This document shows, piece after piece, positions 38,417-48,374 of a stretch of 64,000 bases of DNA. This DNA comes from Flavivirga amylovorans (GTDB lineage: Bacteria > Bacteroidota > Bacteroidia > Flavobacteriales > Flavobacteriaceae). The stretch lies in contig NZ_JAUOEM010000006.1 of assembly GCF_030540875.1 (NCBI RefSeq), positions 1 through 64,000 on the forward strand, read 5' to 3'. Made by a program: the position numbers and the translations under genes. The notes under the pieces were generated by a model. That model did not search any database, was not told where the DNA came from, and saw only the letters and a program-made list of their open reading frames with translations. Numbering within the stretch: the stretch's first letter is position 1; each line of letters begins with the position of its first letter.

Positions 38417-39136
38417 AAAATGAAAGATCTTTTCGGAAAAGCATTATTAGATTACCAAAACGGAAACTATACGGAGGATATTGTTACTTCAACCAGTATT
38501 TCTGGTGAAGATAAATTACCACTTCCTTATTTATTTCGCAATTTTAAAGATATGCCAAGCTTAGAGCAAAGAGCCTTAAAGCTATCTAAAGGTTTTGTTT
38601 TAGATGTAGGATGTGGTTCTGGAAGTCATAGTTTGTATTTACAAAAAAAAGGGAGAAAGGTAAAAGCAATTGATATTTCTATAGGTGCTATTGAAGTAGC
38701 GAAACAGCGCGGCGTTTTAGATGCTGAAGTCAAAAATATTTTAGATGAAACTGAAACTTTTGATACTATCTTACTATTAATGAACGGTACTGGAATATTT
38801 CAAGAACTATCTCAGGTTTCAAAATACTTATCACATTTAAAAAGCCTTTTAAAAACTGGCGGACAAATTTTAATTGATTCTTCCGATATAAAATATATGT
38901 ACGAAGATGAAGATGGTGGCTTTTGGATGGATACTAATTCGAGTTATCATGGTGAACTTGATTATTTTTTAAGTTATAAAGGCAAAAAAGAGTTACCAAT
39001 GAAATGGCTTTATTTAGATTTTAATACATTGAATTTAGCTTGCGAAACTATTGGTTTAAAATGTGAGCTTGTTTTAGAAGGTGAACATTTTGATTATTTG
39101 GCGCGGTTAATTCCTGCTGAGACTAGAATCTTATAA
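38408..39136 (+). CDS. Class I SAM-dependent methyltransferase
   Basis: A 242-residue protein with the SAM motif VLDVGCGSGSHSLYLQKKG (~64-82) and acidic motif II KAIDIS, followed by ILLLMNGTGIFQ. Substrate unknown. The first ATG (38408) is formed by the right arm of a REP-like palindrome; an in-frame ATG at 38420 (MKDLFGKALLDYQNG) may be the original start, shortening the protein by four residues. No operon partner. Confidence 0.82.
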   Translation: MTEKMKDLFGKALLDYQNGNYTEDIVTSTSISGEDKLPLPYLFRNFKDMPSLEQRALKLSKGFVLDVGCGSGSHSLYLQKKGRKVKAIDISIGAIEVAKQRGVLDAEVKNILDETETFDTILLLMNGTGIFQELSQVSKYLSHLKSLLKTGGQILIDSSDIKYMYEDEDGGFWMDTNSSYHGELDYFLSYKGKKELPMKWLYLDFNTLNLACETIGLKCELVLEGEHFDYLARLIPAETRIL

Positions 39137-39230
39137 TTTAAAATCATATTATAATACAAACAAATTAATTTTATTAGCACAGATTAAATTTAAAATAGTA
39201 AATTTAAGTTCCTAATTAAAAAAAGAGAAA

Positions 39231-39530
39231 GTGCATAAATTTTTTAATAGACGAAAAACTATACTTGTTTTTTTTATTGCTGCGAGTATTTCAATTATTT
39301 ATTTTTTATTTAATTACTTCAATGAAAATCTTTTAATGGAATATCTTTCAGAGAATTTGTGGATTCAAACCCTCTTTCTATTTTTAGCAATTGCAGGTCT
39401 TATTAATATATTCTACCCTTTCACAATAAGAAAAGAATTAAACAAAAAAGATGTTGAACTTGAATTAAATAAATTTGAAGAAAATTTAATTGAAGATTTA
39501 GAATTCAAAAAACAGCTAGAAGATCTTTAA
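39231..39530 (+). CDS. Small two-span membrane protein
   Basis: A 99-residue protein starting with GTG after an AAAAAAAGAGAAA purine tract. It has two hydrophobic spans (~10-28 and ~47-65) and an acidic, lysine-rich C-terminal helix. I do not recognise the family. Its stop codon overlaps the stop of the convergent DUF1287 pseudogene (shared TTAA). Confidence 0.55.
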   Translation: MHKFFNRRKTILVFFIAASISIIYFLFNYFNENLLMEYLSENLWIQTLFLFLAIAGLINIFYPFTIRKELNKKDVELELNKFEENLIEDLEFKKQLEDL

Positions 39531-40113
39531 TTACTAATTTTAAATCGATAATGCCCAATAATTTTAAAATCAAATAAGCAGTCTTCCAAAACTTGACCTG
39601 AGCCAATATTATGAACTATCAAATGTCGTTTTCTGTCATTCGATCTTTTATCAACCACAATACCAATATGGGTTATTGCTCTTCCTAAATTCCAACAAAC
39701 AATATCTCCATGAATATAATCTTTAGGATCATTCGTGATCGATTTTTCAACGCCTTGTCTTTTAAGATAAGTCATCAAGTTTGGAACTCTTCTATGATCA
39801 ATATTTTTATCTGTGGCCTTTAAACCCCAAATTTTCGGATATAAATTAAAATGAGCTTTCATCTCTTCATTAACTTCTTTTTGCAGATCGAGTCCCATTT
39901 TTCTATACGCTCTAATAATCACATCTGTACAAACACCTTTATTAATTGGCACATTTCCATTCGGGTAATCAATTGAGAAATAACTTGGATCGTAGGTAAC
40001 CTTTTGCTTAATTAACTCTAAAGCACTATCAGAAAGCGTTAATTCTTGAACTAAACTTTAAGCTATACCAAGATTGATAAAAACAAAAAATGATATAGAA
40101 AGTAACTTTTCAT
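39527..40113 (-). pseudogene. DUF1287 family gene, inactivated at its 5' end
   Basis: The intact 3' part (39527-39952) encodes the DUF1287 core GVCTDVIIRAYRKMGLD, HRRVPNLMTYLKRQG, GDIVCWNL and HIGIVV. The family-conserved YDPSYFSIDYPNGNVPINKG begins upstream of any usable start. Further upstream the same frame reads LVQELTLSDSALELIKQKV, then a TAA at 40058-40060, then a typical signal peptide KLLSISFFVFINLGIA. The ATG at 40113 is one base out of frame with it: ATG-AAAA-GTT where five A would restore MKKLL. A one-base deletion plus CAA-to-TAA at the cleavage site (A-Q) explains both. DUF1287 proteins are exported NlpC/P60-like enzymes. Confidence 0.8.
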
Positions 40114-40221
40114 AAATATAATAAAAGCATTCTCGTTTTACTAAAATGAGTTCAGCATAAACACAAGAAATAGCAAGAATGACATGAGATCCTGAAACAA
40201 ATTAAAGATGACACTATCGCG

Positions 40222-41958
40222 TCAAAAATCAAACTTATAAGTAGCCCCAGCTAAAAACTGAATACTTTGTACTGGAAAACTTTGCCAACGTTGGTAAGCT
40301 TGATTATTAATATTATTAGCTTTTGCAAATACCGATAGTTGATCGTTAATATGATATCCCAAATGCGCATTGGCATCAAAATAACTATCTAAAACAACGG
40401 TTGTAGATAGAGGATCAGGAAGTAAAGAACCTTCCAATACTAATTGATCTTTACGCTCTCCTACATAAAATAAATTGGCACCAGCAAACCAATGTTCGTC
40501 TATCTGATAATCTAAAAACAGTGATCCTTTAATATCTGGTAAATTCCAAGCTTCTGCCTCATCGTCAGTTGAATAACTAAAATACTCAGCTTTTATACCC
40601 AATTTAAAATTTCTGTTTATATCAACATTTATTTCCCCTGCTACCCCAAAAGTATCCACATCATCATATACAATTCCAAACGAATTTCCGTAATCATAGT
40701 TATTCTGTGGTGCTAAGTTTCTTATAACATTTGTTTTATAAAGTGCTTTATTTCTATCGGCTATATATAATCCGCTAATATTATAGCTCATGTTACTAGA
40801 CAGCTTTCCTTTTAAACCTACATATGTGTTGTATAATTGATCAGTAGACATTATAAATAAAGTTGGGGACACGAAAGGATTCTCGGTAGCAAAATCATAA
40901 TAAGAGTTTTGGATTAAGTCCCCTTCTATCCCTCCATAGGCAATCAATACATCATTTACCAATCTATAAGTGGCAGTGATGTTAGGATAGATATAAAATT
41001 TGCTTTTTCCAGATTCATTATCATTTAAATAAAATAAAGATGCTCCAAGATTTACAGTTAGGTCGTCTTGTTTCATTTCATAAGCCAATGAAATGCCTGC
41101 TTGAAAATTCCCATAGTTAAGTTCTGTATTGGTTGTATAACTCCTATCAAATGTACCACCTAAATAGTCAAACCTAATTTCTGTAGAAATTTCTATATCT
41201 CTAATTGGTAAATCAATCTTCGCTTTAGCTTTAAATCTATTTTCTCCAGAACCTTGATTATCACCAAAGCGTCTAAAAAAGAAACTTCCTGAATTAATAT
41301 AAGTATCTTCAAAAGTAATATCCCCTCCAAAATGAGCACTAAAAAAAGAATGACCTACATCTATACCATTAGTAGTTGCAGCTGTAATCTGAGATTCTGG
41401 AACACCATACCAATTATACATTTGGTGTTTAAACCCTGCTTCAACATTCCATGCTAAATCTCTTAAACGAGATGAATAGTTCACATTTACTTTAGAATTA
41501 GAAAAATGATCGTCAAAAGACAAATTATCAATACCTCCTTGTGATGAATGATGACTTACATATCCTCCGACACTTTCCGTTCTACTAATCGCATGATTTA
41601 AATAGACTTCTCCTAAAATAGTTGTGTACGTGCCAACACCTAAAGTTGCATAATTATCAAATAATTTTATTGGTTTTCTTTTTTCTACCACAGCAGCCTT
41701 TCCTTTTGCTGGTGTAAATGTTGACGCTACTGGAAATGAAAAAATATTATATTTAATCTCTTTTTTAGTTTCTGTAGTTTCGTCTTCTAAAGAGGGGGTT
41801 TCTTTTACTTTAAAGGAATCAGATATTGTTGGTGTATATGGTTTTACCACATTAATAATACCTGTATTAATCGTATCATTTATTTTATCTTGTGAAAAAG
41901 AAACTGTAACACTTAAAGTGATAGCCGCGGTTAATATATTCTTTATGTGCTTTCGCAT
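40222..41958 (-). CDS. Outer-membrane beta-barrel protein (TonB-receptor-like barrel)
   Basis: A 578-residue protein with a signal peptide (NILTAAITLSVTVSFSQ) and a run of alternating hydrophobic strands with aromatic girdles, ending VQSIQFLAGATYKFDF with a C-terminal Phe, as outer-membrane barrels do. It lacks the N-terminal plug and TonB box that a true TonB-dependent receptor needs; the first 100 residues are polar and Lys/Glu/Thr-rich. It follows the TPR gene by 70 bases and probably forms one unit with it. Confidence 0.72.
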   Translation of the reverse strand: MRKHIKNILTAAITLSVTVSFSQDKINDTINTGIINVVKPYTPTISDSFKVKETPSLEDETTETKKEIKYNIFSFPVASTFTPAKGKAAVVEKRKPIKLFDNYATLGVGTYTTILGEVYLNHAISRTESVGGYVSHHSSQGGIDNLSFDDHFSNSKVNVNYSSRLRDLAWNVEAGFKHQMYNWYGVPESQITAATTNGIDVGHSFFSAHFGGDITFEDTYINSGSFFFRRFGDNQGSGENRFKAKAKIDLPIRDIEISTEIRFDYLGGTFDRSYTTNTELNYGNFQAGISLAYEMKQDDLTVNLGASLFYLNDNESGKSKFYIYPNITATYRLVNDVLIAYGGIEGDLIQNSYYDFATENPFVSPTLFIMSTDQLYNTYVGLKGKLSSNMSYNISGLYIADRNKALYKTNVIRNLAPQNNYDYGNSFGIVYDDVDTFGVAGEINVDINRNFKLGIKAEYFSYSTDDEAEAWNLPDIKGSLFLDYQIDEHWFAGANLFYVGERKDQLVLEGSLLPDPLSTTVVLDSYFDANAHLGYHINDQLSVFAKANNINNQAYQRWQSFPVQSIQFLAGATYKFDF

Positions 41959-42028
41959 ATTTACTTTTTTGATTTATGATTGATGAGACACTTTGATTGT
42001 GCTCAGCATGACAATTTAATTTTAAAAA

Positions 42029-45000
42029 CTAATCTTCTGGTTGAATAGATGAATTGGTTTTAGCTTCTTCTACCTTAATTTTTCTTAATTCATCTTTTGC
42101 TTCGGAAACTACATCATCAAACTCGGCAAAATTCTCTATAACACTTTCCAAAATGTATGTGGCTTGAAAAGCATCTCCTAAAGCATAAAAATTCTTCGCC
42201 ATAAGTACTAAGCCTTTAGCACTATAATATTTGTAACCTGAAAAATCTTTGGCTAATCTTTGCACTGATTTGTTAGAAGCTTCATGTTCACCTTCTTTAT
42301 TTTTAAAATAGACCTTGTAATATAAAGCCTCTGCTGCGGTTTCGCCTGTAGCTACTTTTTCTACTTTAGCATAAGCTGTTTTCGCTTTATCTTCATCTCC
42401 TGTTTTTATAGCTGAACGCGCTATAATAATATGCGCATCACTTTTTATCTTATTATCAATTTTTGAATTCTTTAAAACCTTATCAGCATAGTTAACAGCT
42501 TCGCTATAATTTTTAAGTTGATAATTTGCTTTCATTAAATTAGATTGAGCAAATACAACATTTTGAGGAAAATCAGCTTCTTCTTCAAGCCTTAATAATA
42601 AAGGGATGGCTTTATTCCAATTTTTAGCTTCTAAAAAATGCTGCGATAAACGGGAAAGTGCTTCTTCCGTGTATTCATTATGCGATGTTTCTACTATATA
42701 TTTATAATGAGGTGCTGCATTACCTGACAAATCCTTTTTATAATATAGCTCTGCTACATGAAAATGGGCTTGTAATGCATGTAATCCACTAGGAAACTCA
42801 TTTAAGTAGCCATTAAATTGTTTTATAGCTTTATCTGTATTACCATCTAAGTACTGTTTTTCGGCTGCTTCATATGTGGCGTTATCCAGATCTGCATCTG
42901 TAACCTCTACATAGTCTAAAGATCGTACCCAAGTGGCATAATCATCAACACGTCCTAAATCTATATAAATCAATTTGGCAGTTGCTACAGATTGAACTGC
43001 TTCTGGAGTGCCTGGGTAATCTCCTGCTATCTTTTTAAATTTAGTTAATGCACGTTCATTTTCACTTCCATTGTAATAAACTAAACCTTGACGTAGCAAT
43101 GATTTTGGTACAAACGAACTCATTTTATATTCTGAATTCAAACGGTCGTAAATTGCAATTGCCTTATCTATTTCATTAGCTTTAACATACGAGTTCCCCA
43201 ACTCATACATAGCATCGTCTCTCAATTTTGACTTAGTGTATTTTGAAATAAACTGTTCAAGTTCCTTTATTTTTTTCGAAGATTGTCCACTATAACCTGT
43301 ACTGATTGCTTTTTGAAAAAACGGATAATCAGATTCCATTTCATTTAGCTTAATAGCTTTATTATAAGCATTAATAGCACTCTTATATTCACTAGAAACA
43401 AAATGTCCATCCCCTAATCTTAAATAGGCATCATTTAATCTTAATTTGTCTTCCTTTTTACTGGAAATGAATTGATTGAAATACTTAGTTGATTCAGTAT
43501 AATTTTTTAATTTAAAATAAGCATAAGCTAAATTATAATCTATGTTTTCAATTTCTGGCGTTGATGAAGATGATGGCTCTTGTTGAAAGTCTTTAAACCC
43601 TAATAAAGCTTCATCATAATTCGTTAAATTATAATCAGCTTCTGCTTTCCAGAATGTGGCACGAGCTGTATACTTAGGATCTCTTGGCTCCTTTAAAGAT
43701 TCTGAAAAAAGTGATTCTGCTTCTAAATAATTATTATCATTATAAAGCTCTAAACCTCTATAAAAAGCCACTTTTTGATAAGCCACTTTGTTTTCAAAAC
43801 TCTTTTTTCCTTTTAATAATTTAAGAGCTTCTTCATAGTTTTTTGATGTAATATAAGAGTCTATTAATAGCGTCTCAATCTCTTCCTTATAACTTGTATC
43901 CGGGTATTTATCTAAATAGTTTGCTAAAACCTGAGGTGCTGATTGATATGGGTTTCCTATTTCGTAACTAATTTTGGCATAATTCAACCACGCGTCTTCC
44001 TGAATTCTTAAATCGTATTCCATTTGAGAAGCATACCTAAAAGCATTTAATGCTTCTTGTTTTTTCCCAAGGTTAATATAACTTTCTCCTAAATGGTAAT
44101 AGGCATTCTGAGCAATTGAATTATTTCCACTAATTATTTTATTAAATTCTGAAATAGCACTCTCATAGTTTTTCTGCTTATAAAATGCATATCCTAATTG
44201 ATAAAAATCTGTATTATTCCACTTCCCTTTTTTTCCTTTATACTCGGTTAAATAAGGAATAGCTTCTGCATATTTTTCCAAATTAAAATAGCTTTCTCCT
44301 ATTATTTTTGAAAGTTCCGAGACTTCCGTTTCGTCACTCTCTTCCAATCTATCTTTAGCAAGTTTTATTGCTTTTTCAAATTTCCCTAGTTTAAAATTCA
44401 GATCTGCTTGATAATATGATAGTTTTTCTTTGTAACGTTCTTGATCACTTACTTGATCAAAGTACTCATTAGCTTTATCATAATCATCACCTTGATATGC
44501 CATAAAACCTATGTAATACTTAGCTTGAGAACCAAATTCTTGAGAGTTCTCTACACGTGTTAAATATTTTCTTGCTTCTTTATATTGCTTAGTAGAAAAT
44601 GCCGAATAACCATTATTGAAATTGAATTTTTCTTTTTCTTTTCTCGCTAAAGCACCCTCATCAACTTTATCATACCATTTTCTTGCATGTGCATATTTAG
44701 AGTTTTCAAAGTAATAATCAGCTACATCAACAAAAGCAGTATTCTTTTTTGTACTTGTTGGGTAATCTTTAACATAATCTTCTATTAATTGGTCTGCATT
44801 TTGCTGATTTAAACGTACTGCACAATTAGCAATGTAATACGTGCAATCTGATTGTAGAATTTCTTCTTTAGCCGTTTTTTTCACATTACGAAATAAAGAC
44901 TGAGCTGCAAGGTATTGTTGATTGTTGTAAAGAGATAATGCTTTTTGATAATCAACTAAATTACTGGTATAGGTAGCCGATTGTTGTGCTAGGATGTGTA

Positions 45001-45049
45001 AACTAAAACTAATAGCCACCAAGAAAGAAACAATGTTTTTTTTAGTCAT
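42029..45049 (-). CDS. Large periplasmic TPR-repeat protein
   Basis: A 1006-residue protein with a signal peptide (NIVSFLVAISFSLHILAQ) and more than twenty TPR-like helices (A..Y/F..G..Y..A..Y pattern: e.g. YQKALSLYNNQQYLAAQSLF at ~34, YYHLGESYINLGKKQEALNAF). It is a protein-protein scaffold of the periplasm. Paired with the downstream outer-membrane barrel. A -7 box lies 26 bases upstream. Function unknown. Confidence 0.78.
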   Translation of the reverse strand: MTKKNIVSFLVAISFSLHILAQQSATYTSNLVDYQKALSLYNNQQYLAAQSLFRNVKKTAKEEILQSDCTYYIANCAVRLNQQNADQLIEDYVKDYPTSTKKNTAFVDVADYYFENSKYAHARKWYDKVDEGALARKEKEKFNFNNGYSAFSTKQYKEARKYLTRVENSQEFGSQAKYYIGFMAYQGDDYDKANEYFDQVSDQERYKEKLSYYQADLNFKLGKFEKAIKLAKDRLEESDETEVSELSKIIGESYFNLEKYAEAIPYLTEYKGKKGKWNNTDFYQLGYAFYKQKNYESAISEFNKIISGNNSIAQNAYYHLGESYINLGKKQEALNAFRYASQMEYDLRIQEDAWLNYAKISYEIGNPYQSAPQVLANYLDKYPDTSYKEEIETLLIDSYITSKNYEEALKLLKGKKSFENKVAYQKVAFYRGLELYNDNNYLEAESLFSESLKEPRDPKYTARATFWKAEADYNLTNYDEALLGFKDFQQEPSSSSTPEIENIDYNLAYAYFKLKNYTESTKYFNQFISSKKEDKLRLNDAYLRLGDGHFVSSEYKSAINAYNKAIKLNEMESDYPFFQKAISTGYSGQSSKKIKELEQFISKYTKSKLRDDAMYELGNSYVKANEIDKAIAIYDRLNSEYKMSSFVPKSLLRQGLVYYNGSENERALTKFKKIAGDYPGTPEAVQSVATAKLIYIDLGRVDDYATWVRSLDYVEVTDADLDNATYEAAEKQYLDGNTDKAIKQFNGYLNEFPSGLHALQAHFHVAELYYKKDLSGNAAPHYKYIVETSHNEYTEEALSRLSQHFLEAKNWNKAIPLLLRLEEEADFPQNVVFAQSNLMKANYQLKNYSEAVNYADKVLKNSKIDNKIKSDAHIIIARSAIKTGDEDKAKTAYAKVEKVATGETAAEALYYKVYFKNKEGEHEASNKSVQRLAKDFSGYKYYSAKGLVLMAKNFYALGDAFQATYILESVIENFAEFDDVVSEAKDELRKIKVEEAKTNSSIQPED

Positions 45050-45074
45050 TAACGATTCGTTTTTAATTTATGAT

Positions 45075-45082
45075 CAAAGATA
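45075..45082 (-). promoter_or_regulatory. -7 box upstream of the TPR gene
   Basis: On the minus strand TATCTTTG matches TAnnTTTG, 25 bases before the start codon. No good -33 element. Confidence 0.4.
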
Positions 45083-45161
45083 CTTGAATACAGACTCTAT
45101 AACGAAATAATCGTGCCATAATTATAAAATGCTTAAACTTTACTTGAAAATATGTAAAAGC

Positions 45162-46292
45162 TCAGCTTCCTATTTTATGTTCGGTATCTCCCAATCCTAA
45201 AATACTAAAGAAAAAGCTAAAAAGCATTAATTGAATGCCCATTGCAATTATTATTGAAGATGGGATTGTTATTTTTAAAATATCACTTGTTTCTTGGTAA
45301 AAATTAAAAGATAAAAACATGAAAGTTATACCAACAACAAACATAAGAAGACCAACAAGCAAACCCTTTTCTAAAGTAAAATATTTAAATAATTTGTTAT
45401 AATTTTTTCCTCTTGGGATTAAACTATGATTTGTCGCATAAATTTTTGTCAAGGCAAAAAACAAGACAAACTGAAAACTAATTAAAAACAAAGATGTAGT
45501 ACAAGGCAACCACACAAAATAATGGTTTTTAGAACTTCCCATTATATATGCTGTAGAAACCAAACCTATTACCATACATATCAAACCTGGAATTAAAAAC
45601 AACCATTTTGGGCTATATAATAGTAGAAACCTTAAATGTCTCCAACCATCAGGAAAAGTTCGTAAATGAGCTTTTCGTGTTCTTCCAGATGGAAAAACTG
45701 TAGTAGGTACTTCGATAGTTTTTAAATTTAACATCGAAGCTTTTACAACAATTTCTGAAGCAAACTCCATTCCCGTAGTTTTCAATTCCATTCTATTATA
45801 AGCTTCCTTGGTAAAGCCTCTAAGTCCACAATGAAAATCTCCTACATTAGTTTTAAAAAACAAATTCCCTATAAATGTCAATACGGGATTACCTAAGTAT
45901 CGATGTAAAAAAGGCATAGCATTATCCAATTTATCGCCTTTAAAACGATTGCCCATTACAAATTGATATCCAGAACGCAATAAATCTAAAAAAGGTATCA
46001 AATTTTCTAAATCATGACTATCATCTGTATCTGCAGTAATTATATATTTTCCATTGGCATTATCAATTGCTCCGCGAGTAGCACTTCCATAACCTTTTAA
46101 CTTTACGTCAATAACCTGCGCTCCTAATCCTATTGCTATTTGTTGGGAACCATCTACACTGCCATTATCACCTATAACAACTTCTCCTGATATATTATTT
46201 CTTGTTAAAAAATTGAAAGCTTTTTTAATACAGCTTTCAATTGTTTCTGCCTCATTTAAACATGGCATAACAATGGACAACTCAATTGACAT
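45162..46292 (-). CDS. Membrane glycosyltransferase family 2 (DPM-like)
   Basis: A 376-residue protein. The N-terminal GT-A domain has SIVMPCLNEAETIESC, VIGDNGSVDGS and a DTDDSHD donor-binding site; the C-terminal third has four spans. This layout is that of polyprenyl-phosphate sugar transferases, which hand sugars to periplasmic GT-C enzymes. It overlaps the upstream membrane gene by 11 bases, consistent with such a pair. Confidence 0.82.
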   Translation of the reverse strand: MSIELSIVMPCLNEAETIESCIKKAFNFLTRNNISGEVVIGDNGSVDGSQQIAIGLGAQVIDVKLKGYGSATRGAIDNANGKYIITADTDDSHDLENLIPFLDLLRSGYQFVMGNRFKGDKLDNAMPFLHRYLGNPVLTFIGNLFFKTNVGDFHCGLRGFTKEAYNRMELKTTGMEFASEIVVKASMLNLKTIEVPTTVFPSGRTRKAHLRTFPDGWRHLRFLLLYSPKWLFLIPGLICMVIGLVSTAYIMGSSKNHYFVWLPCTTSLFLISFQFVLFFALTKIYATNHSLIPRGKNYNKLFKYFTLEKGLLVGLLMFVVGITFMFLSFNFYQETSDILKITIPSSIIIAMGIQLMLFSFFFSILGLGDTEHKIGS

Positions 46293-47559
46293 TTAAATAT
46301 TTTTTTAAAATAGGGTCTAGTAATAAAATTATTGTCGCGCCAATTATCCAATCAAAATAAAATGTATATCTAACTATTGAATGTACTGCTATGGCCACAA
46401 TTAAACTATTTGCAAATTTTAATATTATAACAATCGATAAAAAAGTAAACCTGTTGTCCTTAAATACAAAAATCAAGCTAAAACCTAATATCATAAAAGT
46501 TAAAAAAGCCCCTGACCTTCCTCCTAAACCTTTTTCAATACTCTTAAGTAACATTTTAAACCATATTTTGAAATTCGCTTTCAATAAAGGAAAAAACATT
46601 TTAGTGGTAACTTCATCAACTTTATATTGTTGTTCATATTCAGTCCTAAATCCATACTTTTTATAATATTCCATATTAGATTCATGTATTGAAGCGTTAC
46701 AAATCTTTGTGAAATTTTCTTCAAAAAAATCATAATCGTCTTTACGGTTTGAAATTGCAAAGTTTCTAGTTATTTCTTTAGATTCTAGCATTTGAAACGT
46801 TCTAGAAAAAAACGATTTCTGTTCCTCGGTCTCAAAAACTTCAATGTCGCTACTTTTGGCAATATAAAATGGTGAGGAAATACAATGTACATATGTCATT
46901 GCATAGTTTTTATTTTGGCCTAATACTAATTTATAATAAACTCTTTCTGAAAAGTTAACTATAATAGGAACTAAAGCGATCACTATTATTAGTAAGCTCC
47001 CCTTTTTATAGTTTTTCGTTTTATAGATCATATATATTAAAACGAGAAACAAAACTGGAAGAAAAGAAACGAACTGCCCTCTAGTAAACTGCAAAATACC
47101 CAGTATTATTATTGCTCTTAACAACCAAAAAAAATCATTCTTCATTAAAGATTTAAACAAACAACCAATAAAAAATAAAAGTAAGGGAAATGTTAATGAT
47201 TCGGACAAAACCCTGTTTACTGACGGATACCAATATACACTGTTTGCTAAAAATACGAATTGCAAAATTAAAATTGCAGTCAATGATATTCTCAAGTTTT
47301 TGTATAAAATCCTTAACAAAAACCTTACTGACAAAATCAGAAATAAATACTGAGTAAGTAACAAAGGCAACACATAATAATCCTTAAATGTACTCGTAAA
47401 GGCTTTTAAAAAAAGTGAATATACTGGAGATCTATTAATCAACATATCCATATGCGCATAACTATCTGGTAAATAAATAGGTCCTTTTAAAGAAACAACT
47501 AAGCCAAATAACACATAGATTGCTAAATATATTATTAAATATCCTCTAGGGAATCTCAT
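46282..47559 (-). CDS. Polytopic membrane protein, possible GT-C glycosyltransferase
   Basis: A 425-residue protein with about ten spans and an early loop GPIYLPDSYAHMDML (~26-40) whose Asp is in the position of the catalytic acid of many GT-C enzymes. A large soluble loop lies at ~225-310. I do not recognise a named family. Overlap with the DPM-like gene supports a polyprenyl-linked sugar transfer role, by inference. Confidence 0.6.
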   Translation of the reverse strand: MRFPRGYLIIYLAIYVLFGLVVSLKGPIYLPDSYAHMDMLINRSPVYSLFLKAFTSTFKDYYVLPLLLTQYLFLILSVRFLLRILYKNLRISLTAILILQFVFLANSVYWYPSVNRVLSESLTFPLLLFFIGCLFKSLMKNDFFWLLRAIIILGILQFTRGQFVSFLPVLFLVLIYMIYKTKNYKKGSLLIIVIALVPIIVNFSERVYYKLVLGQNKNYAMTYVHCISSPFYIAKSSDIEVFETEEQKSFFSRTFQMLESKEITRNFAISNRKDDYDFFEENFTKICNASIHESNMEYYKKYGFRTEYEQQYKVDEVTTKMFFPLLKANFKIWFKMLLKSIEKGLGGRSGAFLTFMILGFSLIFVFKDNRFTFLSIVIILKFANSLIVAIAVHSIVRYTFYFDWIIGATIILLLDPILKKYLNVN

Positions 47560-47688
47560 GAAAAATAATATTAACGAAATGAAATAATAAACTAAAATAC
47601 TATTTTAATATCAATAAAAACGAAATAATATTTATCTATAATATTTTTTCATTTTCTTTGTTTATATTCTTTAAAAAAATAATGATCT

Positions 47689-48372
47689 ATGCCATTTCCA
47701 ATTCTACAATTAAAAAATGCATCCATTTACCAAGGAGACAATCTAGTACTTTCAGATGTTAATGTTCAAATTAACAAAGGCGATTTTGTATACTTAATAG
47801 GCAAGACGGGAACAGGTAAAAGTAGTTTTATGAAAACACTTTATGGTGATTTACCTTTAACTGATGGTGAAGGTCATATTGTAGATTATGATTTAAAACA
47901 TCTTAAAGAAAAAGACATTCCTTTTTTAAGACGAAAACTAGGTGTTGTTTTTCAAGATTTCAAATTGCTCACAGATAGAACTATTAATGATAATTTATTG
48001 TTTGTTTTAAAGGCTACTGGTTGGAAAAACAAAACGGAAATGGATACGCGTGTTGAAGATGTCTTAACAAAAGTAGATATGAAAACAAAAGGTTTTAAAT
48101 ATCCGCATGAGCTTTCTGGTGGTGAACAGCAACGTATTGCTATTGCCAGGGCCTTACTTAATAATCCTGAACTCATTCTTGCTGACGAACCTACAGGAAA
48201 TTTAGACCCTCAAACCAGTGTAGAAGTTATGGAAGTACTTCAAGATATCAATAAAAATGGAAATACAATTTTGATGGCTACTCATGATTATGCTTTATTA
48301 CTTAAATACCCAAGCAAGACTTTAAAGTGTGATGAGAATGCGGTTTATGAGGTGGTGCAACGGAAAGGCTAA
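47689..48372 (+). CDS. ftsE: Cell division ABC ATPase FtsE
   Basis: A 227-residue ATPase with Walker A GKTGTGKSS (38-46), Q-loop FQDFKLL, signature LSGGEQQRIAIARA (142-155) and Walker B LILADEPTG (162-170). With FtsX it controls peptidoglycan hydrolases at division. The start of the sequence (ILQLKNASIYQGDNLVLSDVN) matches Bacteroidetes FtsE. No ftsX lies nearby; instead it is followed two bases later by a glycosyltransferase. The LolC/E-like permease at 33-34 kb is too large to be FtsX. Confidence 0.88.
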   Translation: MPFPILQLKNASIYQGDNLVLSDVNVQINKGDFVYLIGKTGTGKSSFMKTLYGDLPLTDGEGHIVDYDLKHLKEKDIPFLRRKLGVVFQDFKLLTDRTINDNLLFVLKATGWKNKTEMDTRVEDVLTKVDMKTKGFKYPHELSGGEQQRIAIARALLNNPELILADEPTGNLDPQTSVEVMEVLQDINKNGNTILMATHDYALLLKYPSKTLKCDENAVYEVVQRKG

Positions 48373-48374
48373 TT

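Noticed and set aside
40222-41958. TonB-dependent receptor
   Set aside because: No plug domain or TonB box; only the barrel-like part is visible.
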